A stretch of 64,000 nucleotides of DNA from Ekhidna sp051379705 (GCF_051379705.1 NZ_CP179868.1:2170001-2234000), one strand, 5' to 3'; counted from the first letter of the stretch, positions 25,609-33,537 are shown. Translations and numbers: made by a program. The notes: generated by a model not told the origin, from the sequence alone.

Positions 25609-25995
25609 TTAACCGTCCAATCCTTGTGGGCACCAGGGAGGACAGTTTCTAGAATCATCTGCTGGATCATCATCTATACCATCTCCGTCCTTCATAGCTG
25701 CTGCAGCTCCAAGGGATTTAATTTTCTTATTCAATATATTTCCTTCTTCATCTGCAGGAAACATTACAAGCTTTTCTTCACCATCATCATTGATGCCTTT
25801 GAAAAACCAGATGCCTTCGCAACCTTCATATTTAAGTAAGGTTTTCAAAATATCGTCTCCAAAAAGCCATCCATGAGTTTCCTTTGGATTTGCTTTTTGA
25901 TATTTTTTAACCCAATGTTTGGCTTTTGACTTTCCCATCTTTTTGCCAATTCTTTTCACTTTTCCCTCACGGGGTTTTTTAATGTTATTTTCTGA
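25609..25995 (-). CDS. small hydrophilic protein with CPPWCP tail
   Basis: A 128-residue protein from the ATG at 25995; a TTG at 26028 would add 11 residues. The N-terminal 35 residues are strongly basic. The middle HWVKKYQKANPKE, HGWLFGDDILKTLLKYEGCEGIWFF and EEKLVMFPADEEGN blocks resemble a widespread but unnamed family of small Bacteroidota proteins with a GCxGI(R/W)-type core and a Cys-Pro-Pro-x-Cys tail; here the end is SRNCPPWCPQGLDG. The paired cysteines could bind a metal or form a disulfide. There is no signal peptide. It is first in the operon with the seven-helix protein; a NarL-type repeat lies about 90 bases upstream. Confidence 0.65.
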   Translation of the reverse strand, partial: SENNIKKPREGKVKRIGKKMGKSKAKHWVKKYQKANPKETHGWLFGDDILKTLLKYEGCEGIWFFKGINDDGEEKLVMFPADEEGNILNKKIKSLGAAAAMKDGDGIDDDPADDSRNCPPWCPQGLDG

Positions 25996-26029
25996 CATCT
26001 TCCTAAGGTTTAGTTGGTTTGAGGACAAT

Positions 26030-26041
26030 GGTAGCGCTACC
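26030..26041. promoter_or_regulatory. palindrome GGTAGCGCTACC
   Basis: A perfect 12-base palindrome 35 bases upstream of the ATG of the CPPWCP protein gene, probably in its leader or over its promoter. It may be an operator for a second regulator or a small mRNA hairpin. Confidence 0.35.
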
Positions 26042-26083
26042 TAGCATTTTATCAAAGAAGAAGGGCTAAAATCACGCAGAAAA

Positions 26084-26099
26084 TACCCTAAAAGGGGTA
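26084..26099. promoter_or_regulatory. NarL-type 7-2-7 inverted repeat, copy B
   Basis: TACCCTA-AA-AGGGGTA matches the NarL/FixJ 7-2-7 layout with near-perfect symmetry. It lies between the divergent CPPWCP-protein gene and the 36-residue peptide gene, upstream of both. Together with copy A it shares the extended form AATACCC-N6-GGGTAG. It is the likely binding site of the regulator encoded at 23195. Confidence 0.55.
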
Positions 26100-26160
26100 G
26101 TGATTTCATTTAATAAGGAAATGGATCAGTGGGAAATTAGATCATGCTTGGAGAAGCAAT

Positions 26161-26168
26161 TATATTTG
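26161..26168 (+). promoter_or_regulatory. Bacteroidota -7 promoter element
   Basis: TATATTTG matches TAnnTTTG exactly and lies 25 bases before the ATG of the 36-residue peptide gene. No TTG is at a proper -33 distance. Confidence 0.4.
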
Positions 26169-26193
26169 CTATCCACATAAAAATGATCAAGAA

Positions 26194-26304
26194 ATGGCAA
26201 TGCTAGGAATAATTATCGGACTGTTCGTTTTGGCTATTATATGCCCGTACATTTTGCCCAACAAAAGCGTAAGCTCTCATGAGAGAGATCATGAAGTAGA
26301 TTAA
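26194..26304 (+). CDS. 36-residue single-helix membrane peptide
   Basis: The open frame starts MAMLGIIIGLFVLAIICPY, one hydrophobic helix (about 3-20), and ends in a charged SSHERDHEVD tail. A perfect TATATTTG promoter element precedes it by 25 bases and the NarL-type repeat B lies further upstream, which supports expression. Its stop overlaps, on the other strand, the stop of the 42-residue peptide gene (shared TTAA). Function is unknown. It has no recognised family; I rate it as probable because helix, charged tail and promoter occur together. Confidence 0.5.
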   Translation: MAMLGIIIGLFVLAIICPYILPNKSVSSHERDHEVD

Positions 26305-26429
26305 TTTTTTTTCTGCTTCTCTTTTCTGGCATTTACAAATGCCAATGCATGTACAAACGCAATTAGGAGGATCACGATATTAACAAAAAGATTTACGCCC
26401 TCGGTTACTGCTGGATTCGTTAAATTCAT
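26301..26429 (-). CDS. 42-residue single-helix membrane peptide
   Basis: It starts 4 bases after the stop of the class V aminotransferase gene on the same strand, so it is probably the second gene of that operon. The sequence opens MNLTNPAVTEGVNLFVNIVI, has one membrane helix (about 13-33) and ends with the basic tail ARKEKQKKN. Convergent with and overlapping the 36-residue peptide gene by four bases. The function is unknown; the layout is that of a small membrane protein, not an exported peptide. Confidence 0.55.
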   Translation of the reverse strand: MNLTNPAVTEGVNLFVNIVILLIAFVHALAFVNARKEKQKKN

Positions 26430-26433
26430 TGTT

Positions 26434-27591
26434 TTAATGTTTTGATGCGAAGATAGGTTCTTTCAACGCTTTCAGCAATTTTCTAACGTCCATTTCATCG
26501 TTATAAACATTCGGAGCTACACGAATGGCATCTCCTCGAAGGCTTACACTTACCCGATGGGCACGCAAAGAGTTATTTAAACTTTCAATATCGATTGCAT
26601 TAGGAAGTCTGATACCAAATAAGTGATTTGCTCTGAATCTTTCATTTTCCACTTTATACCCCAACACCTTCATTTCAAGAATGGCTTCTGCCATTAAGTG
26701 TTTCGTATAATCTTGGATTTGATCGGGTTGCCACTTAACCAGCTGGTTTATTGCCTTTAGCATCATTGGCACCAAAATAAAATTGCTATGCTCTCCAACT
26801 TCGTAGCGAAGTGACATCTCCCGATAGTCTTTTTTGTAGTTAACTAGCCCAGAAAAATTATCGCTATTTAGTCTATTTATCCAGTTTTCTTCAATCGGTG
26901 TGCCTTTGTCAAACGCTGACCCGTAATAAGCAAGTCCTATGGAATACGGTCCCATGAGCCACTTGTATCCCGCGCAAATCAACGCATCGGGACGAATCTT
27001 CTTAATACTAAATGGCAAAGCCCCCACAGATTGAGTGCCATCTATGATCAGCAAGCCACCAACTTTATCCAATCTTTCGCGAATTTTTTCTAGTTGGAAA
27101 AGCGTACCATCCGACCAGTGTACATGACCAACGGAAACAACCCTAGTTTTTTCAGTGATCGAATCAAGAATTTTGGCATTCCAACTCTCGCCTCTATTCT
27201 CACTATCGGTAGGAGAAATCGTTTTTACCTCAAAACCCTTTTCTTGAAGCCTTAACCATGGATATACATTGCTTGGAAATTGCTCGTTGCAAATGAGTAT
27301 CTCTCCATCTACAAAAGGAAGGTTACCAACAACATTTGCCAGGCCATAAGAGACAGATGGAATAATGACCACCCTTTTTGGTTCTGGGTTGTCAATAAGT
27401 TTAGAATATCTTATGCGAAGAATTTCAGTTTCGTCAAAAAAATCATTATTTGAGATATGAAAAGGCTTTCTTTTTTTCTTAATACCCTGGATGCCAGCAT
27501 TCTCCACTTTTTTCATCAAAGGCGACATATATGCACAGTTGAGGTATGCCTGCTTTCGTTGTAGATTAAATTTTTGACGTTGACATTTCAT
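26434..27591 (-). CDS. class V aminotransferase-fold PLP enzyme
   Basis: The 385-residue enzyme belongs to the aminotransferase class V / cysteine desulfurase superfamily. Visible are the N-terminal AYLNCAYMSPL, the phosphate-side segment PSVSYGLANV, SVGHVHWSDG, the PLP Asp in LLIIDGTQSVGALPF, and the lysine in ICAGYKWLMGPYSIG at about residue 208. The C-terminus has HLFGIRLP and VSVSLRGDAIRVAPNVYN. It lacks an obvious persulfide-forming Cys loop, so a desulfurase role is not supported; related enzymes include kynureninase-like and isopenicillin epimerase-like proteins. Divergent from the Rieske gene with 17 bases between starts. Confidence 0.83.
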   Translation of the reverse strand: MKCQRQKFNLQRKQAYLNCAYMSPLMKKVENAGIQGIKKKRKPFHISNNDFFDETEILRIRYSKLIDNPEPKRVVIIPSVSYGLANVVGNLPFVDGEILICNEQFPSNVYPWLRLQEKGFEVKTISPTDSENRGESWNAKILDSITEKTRVVSVGHVHWSDGTLFQLEKIRERLDKVGGLLIIDGTQSVGALPFSIKKIRPDALICAGYKWLMGPYSIGLAYYGSAFDKGTPIEENWINRLNSDNFSGLVNYKKDYREMSLRYEVGEHSNFILVPMMLKAINQLVKWQPDQIQDYTKHLMAEAILEMKVLGYKVENERFRANHLFGIRLPNAIDIESLNNSLRAHRVSVSLRGDAIRVAPNVYNDEMDVRKLLKALKEPIFASKH

Positions 27592-27608
27592 AGTTTTACT
27601 TACTTGTC

Positions 27609-27926
27609 ATGAAGTTCAAGCTATTTGATTCGCAAGCTAACGCAAAAGAAGTCTTACGGCACAATCAACCCCGATTGTTAAGAGCTGGAGGTAAGGAGAT
27701 TTGTATTGTTCGTACAGGAGAAAAACTGAAAGCATTCCGGAATGAATGTCCTCATATGGGCGAAGCATTGCATCGGGGAAATGTAAATTATTTGGGAGAG
27801 ATCGTATGCCCACTTCACACCTTTCGCTTTAGCATGCAAACAGGAGAAGAAACCAGCCAGCGTTGCAAAGCGATGGAGGTATACACTATTTTAAACCTTC
27901 CGGAGGGAATATTTATTGAATGCTAG
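27609..27926 (+). CDS. Rieske [2Fe-2S] protein
   Basis: A 105-residue stand-alone Rieske ferredoxin-like protein. The cluster ligands are in CPHMGEALHRG (Cys-x-His) and CPLHTFRFSMQTGE (Cys-x2-His), 17-18 residues apart, as in assimilatory nitrite reductase small subunits and dioxygenase ferredoxins. No oxygenase partner lies nearby. It is divergent from the class V aminotransferase and may serve it or another redox enzyme in the cell. Confidence 0.9.
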   Translation: MKFKLFDSQANAKEVLRHNQPRLLRAGGKEICIVRTGEKLKAFRNECPHMGEALHRGNVNYLGEIVCPLHTFRFSMQTGEETSQRCKAMEVYTILNLPEGIFIEC

Positions 27927-27930
27927 AATA

Positions 27931-29127
27931 CTAGCCTATTCTAAAAAACTTAACAACAGAAACTAACCAGTCTGCAATACTTTGAGCGAATTCGTTTCCA
28001 GAGCCACGCCCTACTACATACAGGACGAAAAGCACATAGATACTAAGCAGGAGGTATGATTTTCGTTTGCCGAAATAGTTGCCACTTGTGAAGATAACAA
28101 CAGCAAGTACCGTTAGAAGCCAAAGTAGGAATCGAAGCTCACTACTCAAATCCACAATTTCCGGAGGCATGTGAATTGGACCATTAATGATTGTAAAGAT
28201 GAAAAGAGGGAAACCAAGCGCAAAACAGATATCAAAAATATTGCTACCTAAAGCATTGGAAATAGCATCATCATACTGACCCCTTTTTGCATCCTTTATA
28301 GATATTATCGTATCGGGGAAACTAGAGGCAGCGGATGCTAGAATCAAAGCAACGAACATCACTGGAATATTGAGACCATTGAACTCGCCTAATCCGGCTA
28401 CCGAGTAAGTATCAGCACCTATCCACTCACAAGCCAGTACTAGAAAGTAGCAAACGAGAGCGATAGAAATGGTGGAGAATAACAATAGTGACCAAGCTCG
28501 TCTTCCGCTGATTTTGTTATTTCCGATAAATATCCTTTCCAAATCAAAAGTGACAAGCCCTTTTAGAAAAGGTCCTTGTGGTTCTTCATCGTGCTCGAAC
28601 ACAGATTCATCGATCTCCGACTCTTCCATAAGCTCCTCACGTTCCGTTTTTTTCATAGTGGCAAACATGTAAATGATATAGACCACATAAACACCCATTA
28701 GCAACATACCATGATACCAGTGTAAGACAGATCCGCTGATTAAAATCAAAAAGATCAACTCTGCGATGATAAGTGCGATACCATCTCTCAAAAGGACTTT
28801 TCTGGAAACATGTACTTTTTTAGTCATTTTCATTCCAATCACAGCCAATACTGCCACAGCGGGAATCACCATACCATTGAAAATCGCACTACCAGCGGTG
28901 GTTCCGATTCCTCCAGAAAAACCTTCTGCGTCCGTAAGGACAAATAGAAAAAATAATGAGGTAAAAACTTCTGGCATCGAACTGGCTATCGCATTGATAG
29001 TAGCTCCTCTTACGCCCTCGGAAAGATTTCTTCCAATGTATTCTGATGCGGTCATGAAACCATCACCAGCTCTCCAGATAATTACGCAGCAAAATGTGAT
29101 TAGGAGTAGGGGTATTACAATGCCCAT
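27931..29127 (-). CDS. CaCA-family sodium/calcium exchanger-like transporter
   Basis: The 398-residue membrane protein has two inverted alpha repeats, the core of cation/Ca2+ exchangers: GATINAIASSMPEVFTSLFF near residues 40-60 and ASAASSFPDTIISIKDAKRG near 260-280, the latter followed by NALGSNIFDICFALG. About ten hydrophobic helices lie around an acidic cytosolic loop (about 160-185, EREELMEESEIDESVFEHDEE) that separates the halves. The alpha-repeat acidic residues (Glu in the first, Asp in the second) are kept. It probably exports Ca2+ in exchange for Na+ or H+. Converges on the Rieske gene with 4 bases between stops. Confidence 0.88.
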   Translation of the reverse strand: MGIVIPLLLITFCCVIIWRAGDGFMTASEYIGRNLSEGVRGATINAIASSMPEVFTSLFFLFVLTDAEGFSGGIGTTAGSAIFNGMVIPAVAVLAVIGMKMTKKVHVSRKVLLRDGIALIIAELIFLILISGSVLHWYHGMLLMGVYVVYIIYMFATMKKTEREELMEESEIDESVFEHDEEPQGPFLKGLVTFDLERIFIGNNKISGRRAWSLLLFSTISIALVCYFLVLACEWIGADTYSVAGLGEFNGLNIPVMFVALILASAASSFPDTIISIKDAKRGQYDDAISNALGSNIFDICFALGFPLFIFTIINGPIHMPPEIVDLSSELRFLLWLLTVLAVVIFTSGNYFGKRKSYLLLSIYVLFVLYVVGRGSGNEFAQSIADWLVSVVKFFRIG

Positions 29128-29222
29128 GAATATTTTATTACTTTCAAGTGTGTATTAAGCGGTGACCTCAGCTGGAATGGCCTAAATTAACAAAGTTTTT
29201 CGAGTGCAAAACATGTTGGGAC

Positions 29223-29239
29223 ATCTTTTATCAAAAGAT
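29223..29239. promoter_or_regulatory. short palindrome upstream of the SDR gene
   Basis: ATCTTTT-ATC-AAAAGAT has perfect 7-base arms, 52 bases before the SDR start and 96 bases after the exchanger start on the other strand. There is no T run, so an operator is more likely than a terminator. Confidence 0.25.
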
Positions 29240-29290
29240 AGTTCAACTTAAAAATGGTTTTGTCTAATTTTTAGATCAAAATTTAAATAC

Positions 29291-30052
29291 ATGTACATTA
29301 ACCTTTCAGGACTGAATATCCTGGTGACCGGAGCCAGCAGAGGCATTGGCAAGGCATTAGCTACAAAATTGGCAGAAGCAGGAGCTACTATTGCGGTGCA
29401 CTACAATAAAAATGTGAGAGAAGCGGAAAACTTGGCTCATATACTTGGAAATGAGTCCAAAGCATTTCAAGCAGATTTTTCCAAACCAGATGAAGCTGCC
29501 AAACTCTTTGAGCGAGTAAGCCTTGAGATGGGTAGTCTTGAGATTGTAATTAACAATGCTGGTTTGGCTAAGACCTCCAGTATTGACTCAAAGGATGACG
29601 AATGGATGAAATCATGGAATGAAACCATGATGGTGAACCTGAGTTCTGCAGCGATCATATGCAAAAAAGCCGTTCAACATTTTATCAGCAGAAAGGCTGC
29701 AGGAAGAATCATCAACATTGCTTCACGTGCAGCATTTCAAGGAGAAGAGGCTGAGTATATAGCATATGCAGCATCAAAGGCAGGGTTGGTTTCGCTTACT
29801 CGATCTATTGCAAAATCTTATGGTAAAGAAGGAGTAAAGGCATTTGTAATAGCCCCGGGTTTTGTAAGAACAGACATGTCACAGGAATTTATGCAGCAGT
29901 ACGGAGAGGATCATGCAAAAGGAGACTTAGCATTGGAGAGACTTACCGAACCTAAAGATATTGCACCGCTTGTAACGTTTATTGCTAGTGGAATGGCGGA
30001 TCATGCGACTGGAGCAACGTTCGATATCAACGCAGGGAGCTATTTACATTAA
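29291..30052 (+). CDS. short-chain dehydrogenase/reductase
   Basis: A classical SDR of 253 residues. It has the cofactor motif TGASRGIGKA (about 13-22), an HYNKN stretch compatible with NADPH use, the NNAG motif near 87, the catalytic Ser in IINIASRAAFQ and the YxxxK pair in YAASKAGLVSL near residue 157. It is similar in layout to FabG-type ketoreductases and glucose dehydrogenases, but the substrate is unknown. A putative operator lies upstream; the TerB-like genes follow 58 bases later. Confidence 0.88.
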   Translation: MYINLSGLNILVTGASRGIGKALATKLAEAGATIAVHYNKNVREAENLAHILGNESKAFQADFSKPDEAAKLFERVSLEMGSLEIVINNAGLAKTSSIDSKDDEWMKSWNETMMVNLSSAAIICKKAVQHFISRKAAGRIINIASRAAFQGEEAEYIAYAASKAGLVSLTRSIAKSYGKEGVKAFVIAPGFVRTDMSQEFMQQYGEDHAKGDLALERLTEPKDIAPLVTFIASGMADHATGATFDINAGSYLH

Positions 30053-30109
30053 CCCATTTCTTTTTAGGGATTAATTCCTAAATTAGAAGTTCGAAAAACA
30101 ACAGCCAAA

Positions 30110-30529
30110 ATGGAAAACAACATAAAAAACCACCTGAAAGCTTTAATCCAACTTTCCATTATTGATCGAGATTTTGGGCAACCGGAGAAATCCTATGTCT
30201 ACACGATTGGAAAAGCAAACAGAGTACCTGAAAAAGAAATTGATGAGTTGGTGGAAGAAGTCCTAAATTCGAAGGAAAATGCGGATGTGAATTTTGAAGG
30301 GCTTTTGTCGGAAGAAAGGTTTGACTATCTCTACGATGTAATTCAGCTCATGAAGATTGATGGTGAGGTTTTCCTTACTGAGATCAAGTATTGCGAAGAT
30401 GTAGCTCAGAGATTGGGATATGACAAAAAAGTCGTAAAGAAAATGTCTTCTAGAATTTATGGAGATCCATCGATCACTGGAAACCGAGAGGCCATCATGA
30501 AAGAGGCCAATAAATATTTAAATAAGTAA
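30110..30529 (+). CDS. TerB-like domain protein (copy 1)
   Basis: The 139-residue soluble protein has the all-helical TerB-like layout: an N-terminal helix LKALIQLSIIDRDFGQPEKSYV and a central LYDVIQLMKIDGEVFLTEIKYCEDVAQRLGY, with the two acidic loop positions that TerB-type proteins use for metal (Ca2+/Mg2+) contacts (DRDFGQPE and DGEVFLTE). It is followed by a 12-base gap and a related copy. No ter operon genes are nearby, so tellurite resistance is not implied. Confidence 0.78.
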   Translation: MENNIKNHLKALIQLSIIDRDFGQPEKSYVYTIGKANRVPEKEIDELVEEVLNSKENADVNFEGLLSEERFDYLYDVIQLMKIDGEVFLTEIKYCEDVAQRLGYDKKVVKKMSSRIYGDPSITGNREAIMKEANKYLNK

Positions 30530-30541
30530 CTATTAAGAAAT

Positions 30542-30937
30542 ATGAGTATCAAGGCTAAACTAAGCGTGCTGGTTCAGTTGGCAAACATCGATGGTGATTT
30601 TGCTGGTGAAGAAAGAGACCTGATATATATGATTGGCAAGGCCAATGGAATTGGGGCAGATGAAATTAACAACATGGTAGAAAATCCTGAGCCACTACCG
30701 CCGCTCAGCACTATGTCGGAAGATGACAAGTTCGAGTATTTGTTTCACCTTGTACAATTAATGAAGATTGACAGTCAGGTATACTTGTCAGAAATCAAGT
30801 TTTGTGAAGAGTTGGCCGAAAAGTTGGGCTTTAAGAGAAATGTAATCTCCGAGCTATCTGCAAGAATATATAGCGATCCGGCAATCGCCTCAGATGTAGC
30901 TTCTCTGAAACGAGAAGTAAGGAAGCACAGAAATTAA
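30542..30937 (+). CDS. TerB-like domain protein (copy 2)
   Basis: The 131-residue protein is a diverged tandem duplicate of the preceding gene, alignable end to end: KAKLSVLVQLANIDGDFAGEERDLIYMIGKAN versus the IIDRDFGQPEKSYVYTIGKAN region, and FHLVQLMKIDSQVYLSEIKFCEELAEKLGF versus the same block of copy 1. The pair is probably co-transcribed and may form a heterodimer. A strong bidirectional terminator follows. Confidence 0.78.
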   Translation: MSIKAKLSVLVQLANIDGDFAGEERDLIYMIGKANGIGADEINNMVENPEPLPPLSTMSEDDKFEYLFHLVQLMKIDSQVYLSEIKFCEELAEKLGFKRNVISELSARIYSDPAIASDVASLKREVRKHRN

Positions 30938-30944
30938 AAAATTT

Positions 30945-30970
30945 AAGCCGGCTATCAAGCCGGCTTTTCT
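30945..30970. terminator. bidirectional terminator
   Basis: AAGCCGGC - TATCAA - GCCGGCTT, followed by TTCT on + and by A/T runs on -. It lies between the TerB-like pair and the convergent N-acetyltransferase gene. Confidence 0.8.
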
Positions 30971-31796
30971 ATTGCTCTTCTTTCGGGATTAATTGCTGAT
31001 GGGAGATGCTGAAGTGCTGCTCAAGTTTGGATAAAAACTCATCTTCATGAAGTATATCCATTTCAGAAATCTCACCAAGCTCCAATATTTTAAGATGTCG
31101 ATCAGATAAAGTCACACGTCCATTAGCTGTGAGCCGAGTAGCAAGCTTTTTTTGAGTAAAAGGAGAGTCTGCAGAATTCTGATGATATTCACACATTTCC
31201 AGAAATTGAATAAGCTGTTTTTCTTCTGTAGTAAACAGGTATTTGGATTCGTAATAATTGGTGTCGCCAGATACTTTAAGTATAATATTTTCATCAGGAT
31301 CAGTATCCATTCGCCAGTACCTTGTGTAGTCCATCTGAACTTCACCAATGCTAATTTTTAACGGTGAAACAGGCCCATCCCCAAAACCAACATCCACCAG
31401 CCATTGATGATCATTTAGATTAACCAAAATAGCCATATGATCAAATGGTCTTCCAAATTGTTCCGTCTTATCATTTCTGACTTGCGCAGAAATTACGTAG
31501 CAATCAAAGCCCAGATGGTAGAGGAGGTGGTAAAAGAGACCATTTAACTCATAACAAAACCCGCCTCTACCCCGAACGACCACCTTATTGAAAATTTTTT
31601 GATAGTCAAGAATAACCTTACTCCGATAATGGATATCCAGGTTTTCGAATGGAATGGAAATAAGATGTGCTTTTTGCAAGGCCTTCAAATAGGTTAGTGA
31701 TGGTACCTCTTGTGCAATACCAATTCGTTTGAGGTATGCTTCAACGTCAATTCTTGTTGCTTTGGGTCGGTTCTGGAAAAAATTGAGCTTTTTCAA
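30969..31796 (-). CDS. arylamine N-acetyltransferase
   Basis: The 275-residue enzyme transfers acetyl groups from acetyl-CoA to arylamines and hydrazines. The Cys-His-Asp triad is visible: Cys near 78 in VRGRGGFCYELNGLFYH, His near 118 in PFDHMAILVNL, Asp near 133 in WLVDVGFGDGP. The N-terminal SIPFENLDIH block is diagnostic. Its start overlaps the stop of the upstream signal-peptide protein gene by 4 bases, so the two form an operon. Confidence 0.92.
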   Translation of the reverse strand: MKKLNFFQNRPKATRIDVEAYLKRIGIAQEVPSLTYLKALQKAHLISIPFENLDIHYRSKVILDYQKIFNKVVVRGRGGFCYELNGLFYHLLYHLGFDCYVISAQVRNDKTEQFGRPFDHMAILVNLNDHQWLVDVGFGDGPVSPLKISIGEVQMDYTRYWRMDTDPDENIILKVSGDTNYYESKYLFTTEEKQLIQFLEMCEYHQNSADSPFTQKKLATRLTANGRVTLSDRHLKILELGEISEMDILHEDEFLSKLEQHFSISHQQLIPKEEQ

Positions 31797-32872
31797 TTTT
31801 TGATATTCAACTCTTGAGTAAGATTACCAATCATGTTATTAAGCGCCTCCTGCCAGGTAACATCAGCATCCCACTCGCCTACATGAACGTTTTTTGAGAT
31901 ATTTTGACGAATGTAGAATTTGTGAACAATTGCCTTTCGAGGAATGGTTTTGACACGAGTTTGATCCGGCATAATGGGAATTACAGAAACAAATCCGGTC
32001 TCGTTTGGAGAAACTTCATAATCAAGCATTTGCTTTACAATGTCAGCAGATGAACTTACGGATCGCAGTATAAACTGATATCTTTTTCTTTTCATCTCAT
32101 CATCAGTCATGGGATCAACCAGCTCATACTCATATGGATATTTTTCTAGGATCTTTTCAAGTTCATTATTCTTTTGAACTACCTCTCGGTTATAGCGACC
32201 AATATTTTTCAACACATCATTGTTTGAAATCCCAGTAGTATCTAATGTAGCAAACCGTTCTACCGCCAGCTTGCTTCTACGTAAAATGCCTGGATAGTTT
32301 TTGAGTAAGGATTTTTCCACAATTGACAACCCTTGTAGATAATTCGGTTTTTCTGGGATAAGAAAATTATACAATTCTTGATCTGCTCTTCTCACCTCCT
32401 TGCCCACATTTAAAAGCAGCGAATAAAGTTCATGGTTCTCTAAATAAAAAACATCAGAACCGTCTTTGATTAATCGGCGGGTTCCATCAAAGGGAGCCAA
32501 TATAAACTCATAACCTCCGGCGTGTTGTGTGAGAAAAATGACATTCTTTATTTGTCTGGAATTGAATAGCTCGGTGTAGGAATTTCTCGCGCCATTACTA
32601 GCAGTAAAGTTTAATTCATTCAAATAGAATATTGCGTCTATTCCCATAGTAACAAAAGCCTTGTGAACTTGTGATAGCAAGCTTTCATATTCACCGACTT
32701 CTGAAAAACCTCCTTCTTTGTTTGGCACTGAAAATATAACTGCCGTGCGTTCACTGTTTAAATTGGAAGGAACAGTCAACGTCTTGTTGAATGAAACATA
32801 GTTATAGATCGGAGTTTGAGCGCTCAGACCTACAGCAAATGCAAAAAGAAGTGTTGAAAAAGTGATTCGCAT
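31793..32872 (-). CDS. exported hypothetical protein, 359 aa
   Basis: I do not recognise the family. The protein begins with a signal peptide (MRITFSTLLFAFAVGLSAQ). A middle part FYLNELNFTAS, TELFNSRQIKNVIFLTQHAGGYEFILAPFDG has the look of a periplasmic alpha/beta domain, then a charged helical segment (NREVVQKNNELEKILEKYPYEYE), and a C-terminal part with VSVIPIMPDQTRVKTIPRKAIVHKFY. No active-site motif is evident. Translationally coupled (ATGA) to the N-acetyltransferase, though the two act in different compartments. Confidence 0.65.
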   Translation of the reverse strand: MRITFSTLLFAFAVGLSAQTPIYNYVSFNKTLTVPSNLNSERTAVIFSVPNKEGGFSEVGEYESLLSQVHKAFVTMGIDAIFYLNELNFTASNGARNSYTELFNSRQIKNVIFLTQHAGGYEFILAPFDGTRRLIKDGSDVFYLENHELYSLLLNVGKEVRRADQELYNFLIPEKPNYLQGLSIVEKSLLKNYPGILRRSKLAVERFATLDTTGISNNDVLKNIGRYNREVVQKNNELEKILEKYPYEYELVDPMTDDEMKRKRYQFILRSVSSSADIVKQMLDYEVSPNETGFVSVIPIMPDQTRVKTIPRKAIVHKFYIRQNISKNVHVGEWDADVTWQEALNNMIGNLTQELNIKN

Positions 32873-32938
32873 ATATTGAGTGCTAAAATGCTAATTTTAT
32901 AGAATCTCAACTCATTATTGACCCAATTTAGTATAAGT

Positions 32939-33511
32939 ATGCAAACGCGATGTTCCTGGTGCGCCAACTCTTTCGAGGATTATGTCAGATATCATGACGA
33001 AGAATGGGGAGTCCCGGTGCATGACGATCAAAAGCATTTTGAATTCCTCGTTCTAGAAAGTGCTCAGGCAGGCCTTAGCTGGGCCACTATTTTAAAGAAG
33101 AGGGAAGGCTATCGAAAAGCATTTGCAAACTTCGATTATAAAGTAGTAGCAGATTATGGACCAGGAATGGTAGAAGATCTGCTTCAAGACGCTTCAATTA
33201 TCAGAAATCGGATGAAGATAGAGGCAACAATCAACAATGCACGTCGATTTATGGAGGTACAAAGTGAATTTGGGTCTTTTGACAAATACTCCTGGCAGTT
33301 TGTTGGAGGCAGTCCGATTTTGAATGCCTGGAAGACTATGCAGGAGGTTCCCGTTACCACAAAAGAATCAGATGCGTTTGCAAAAGATTTGAAAAAAAGA
33401 GGCTTCAAGTTTTTAGGCTCTACAACCATATATGCTCACATGCAGGCCGTAGGTATGGTTAATGATCATACAACCGATTGTTTTAGGTACAATGAATTGA
33501 AAAACCAGTAA
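32939..33511 (+). CDS. tag: DNA-3-methyladenine glycosylase I
   Basis: Base-excision repair enzyme that removes 3-methyladenine. I take the ATG at 32939, giving 190 residues that begin MQTRCSWC, as in known Tag proteins; a TTG at 32918 would add seven residues. Family hallmarks: RCSWCANSFEDYVRYHDEEWGVP at the N-terminus, LESAQAGLSWATILKKR, and the C-terminal zinc-site part STTIYAHMQAVGMVNDHTTDCFRY with the two late His and Cys residues. The gene lies in a short divergent arrangement with the 359-aa gene. Confidence 0.93.
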   Translation: MQTRCSWCANSFEDYVRYHDEEWGVPVHDDQKHFEFLVLESAQAGLSWATILKKREGYRKAFANFDYKVVADYGPGMVEDLLQDASIIRNRMKIEATINNARRFMEVQSEFGSFDKYSWQFVGGSPILNAWKTMQEVPVTTKESDAFAKDLKKRGFKFLGSTTIYAHMQAVGMVNDHTTDCFRYNELKNQ

Positions 33512-33537
33512 CTTTAATCTAATCCCATTGTATCATT

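Noticed and set aside
30110..30937. Tellurite-resistance operon
   Set aside because: Only TerB-like domains are present; terC, terD or terZ-type genes are missing.
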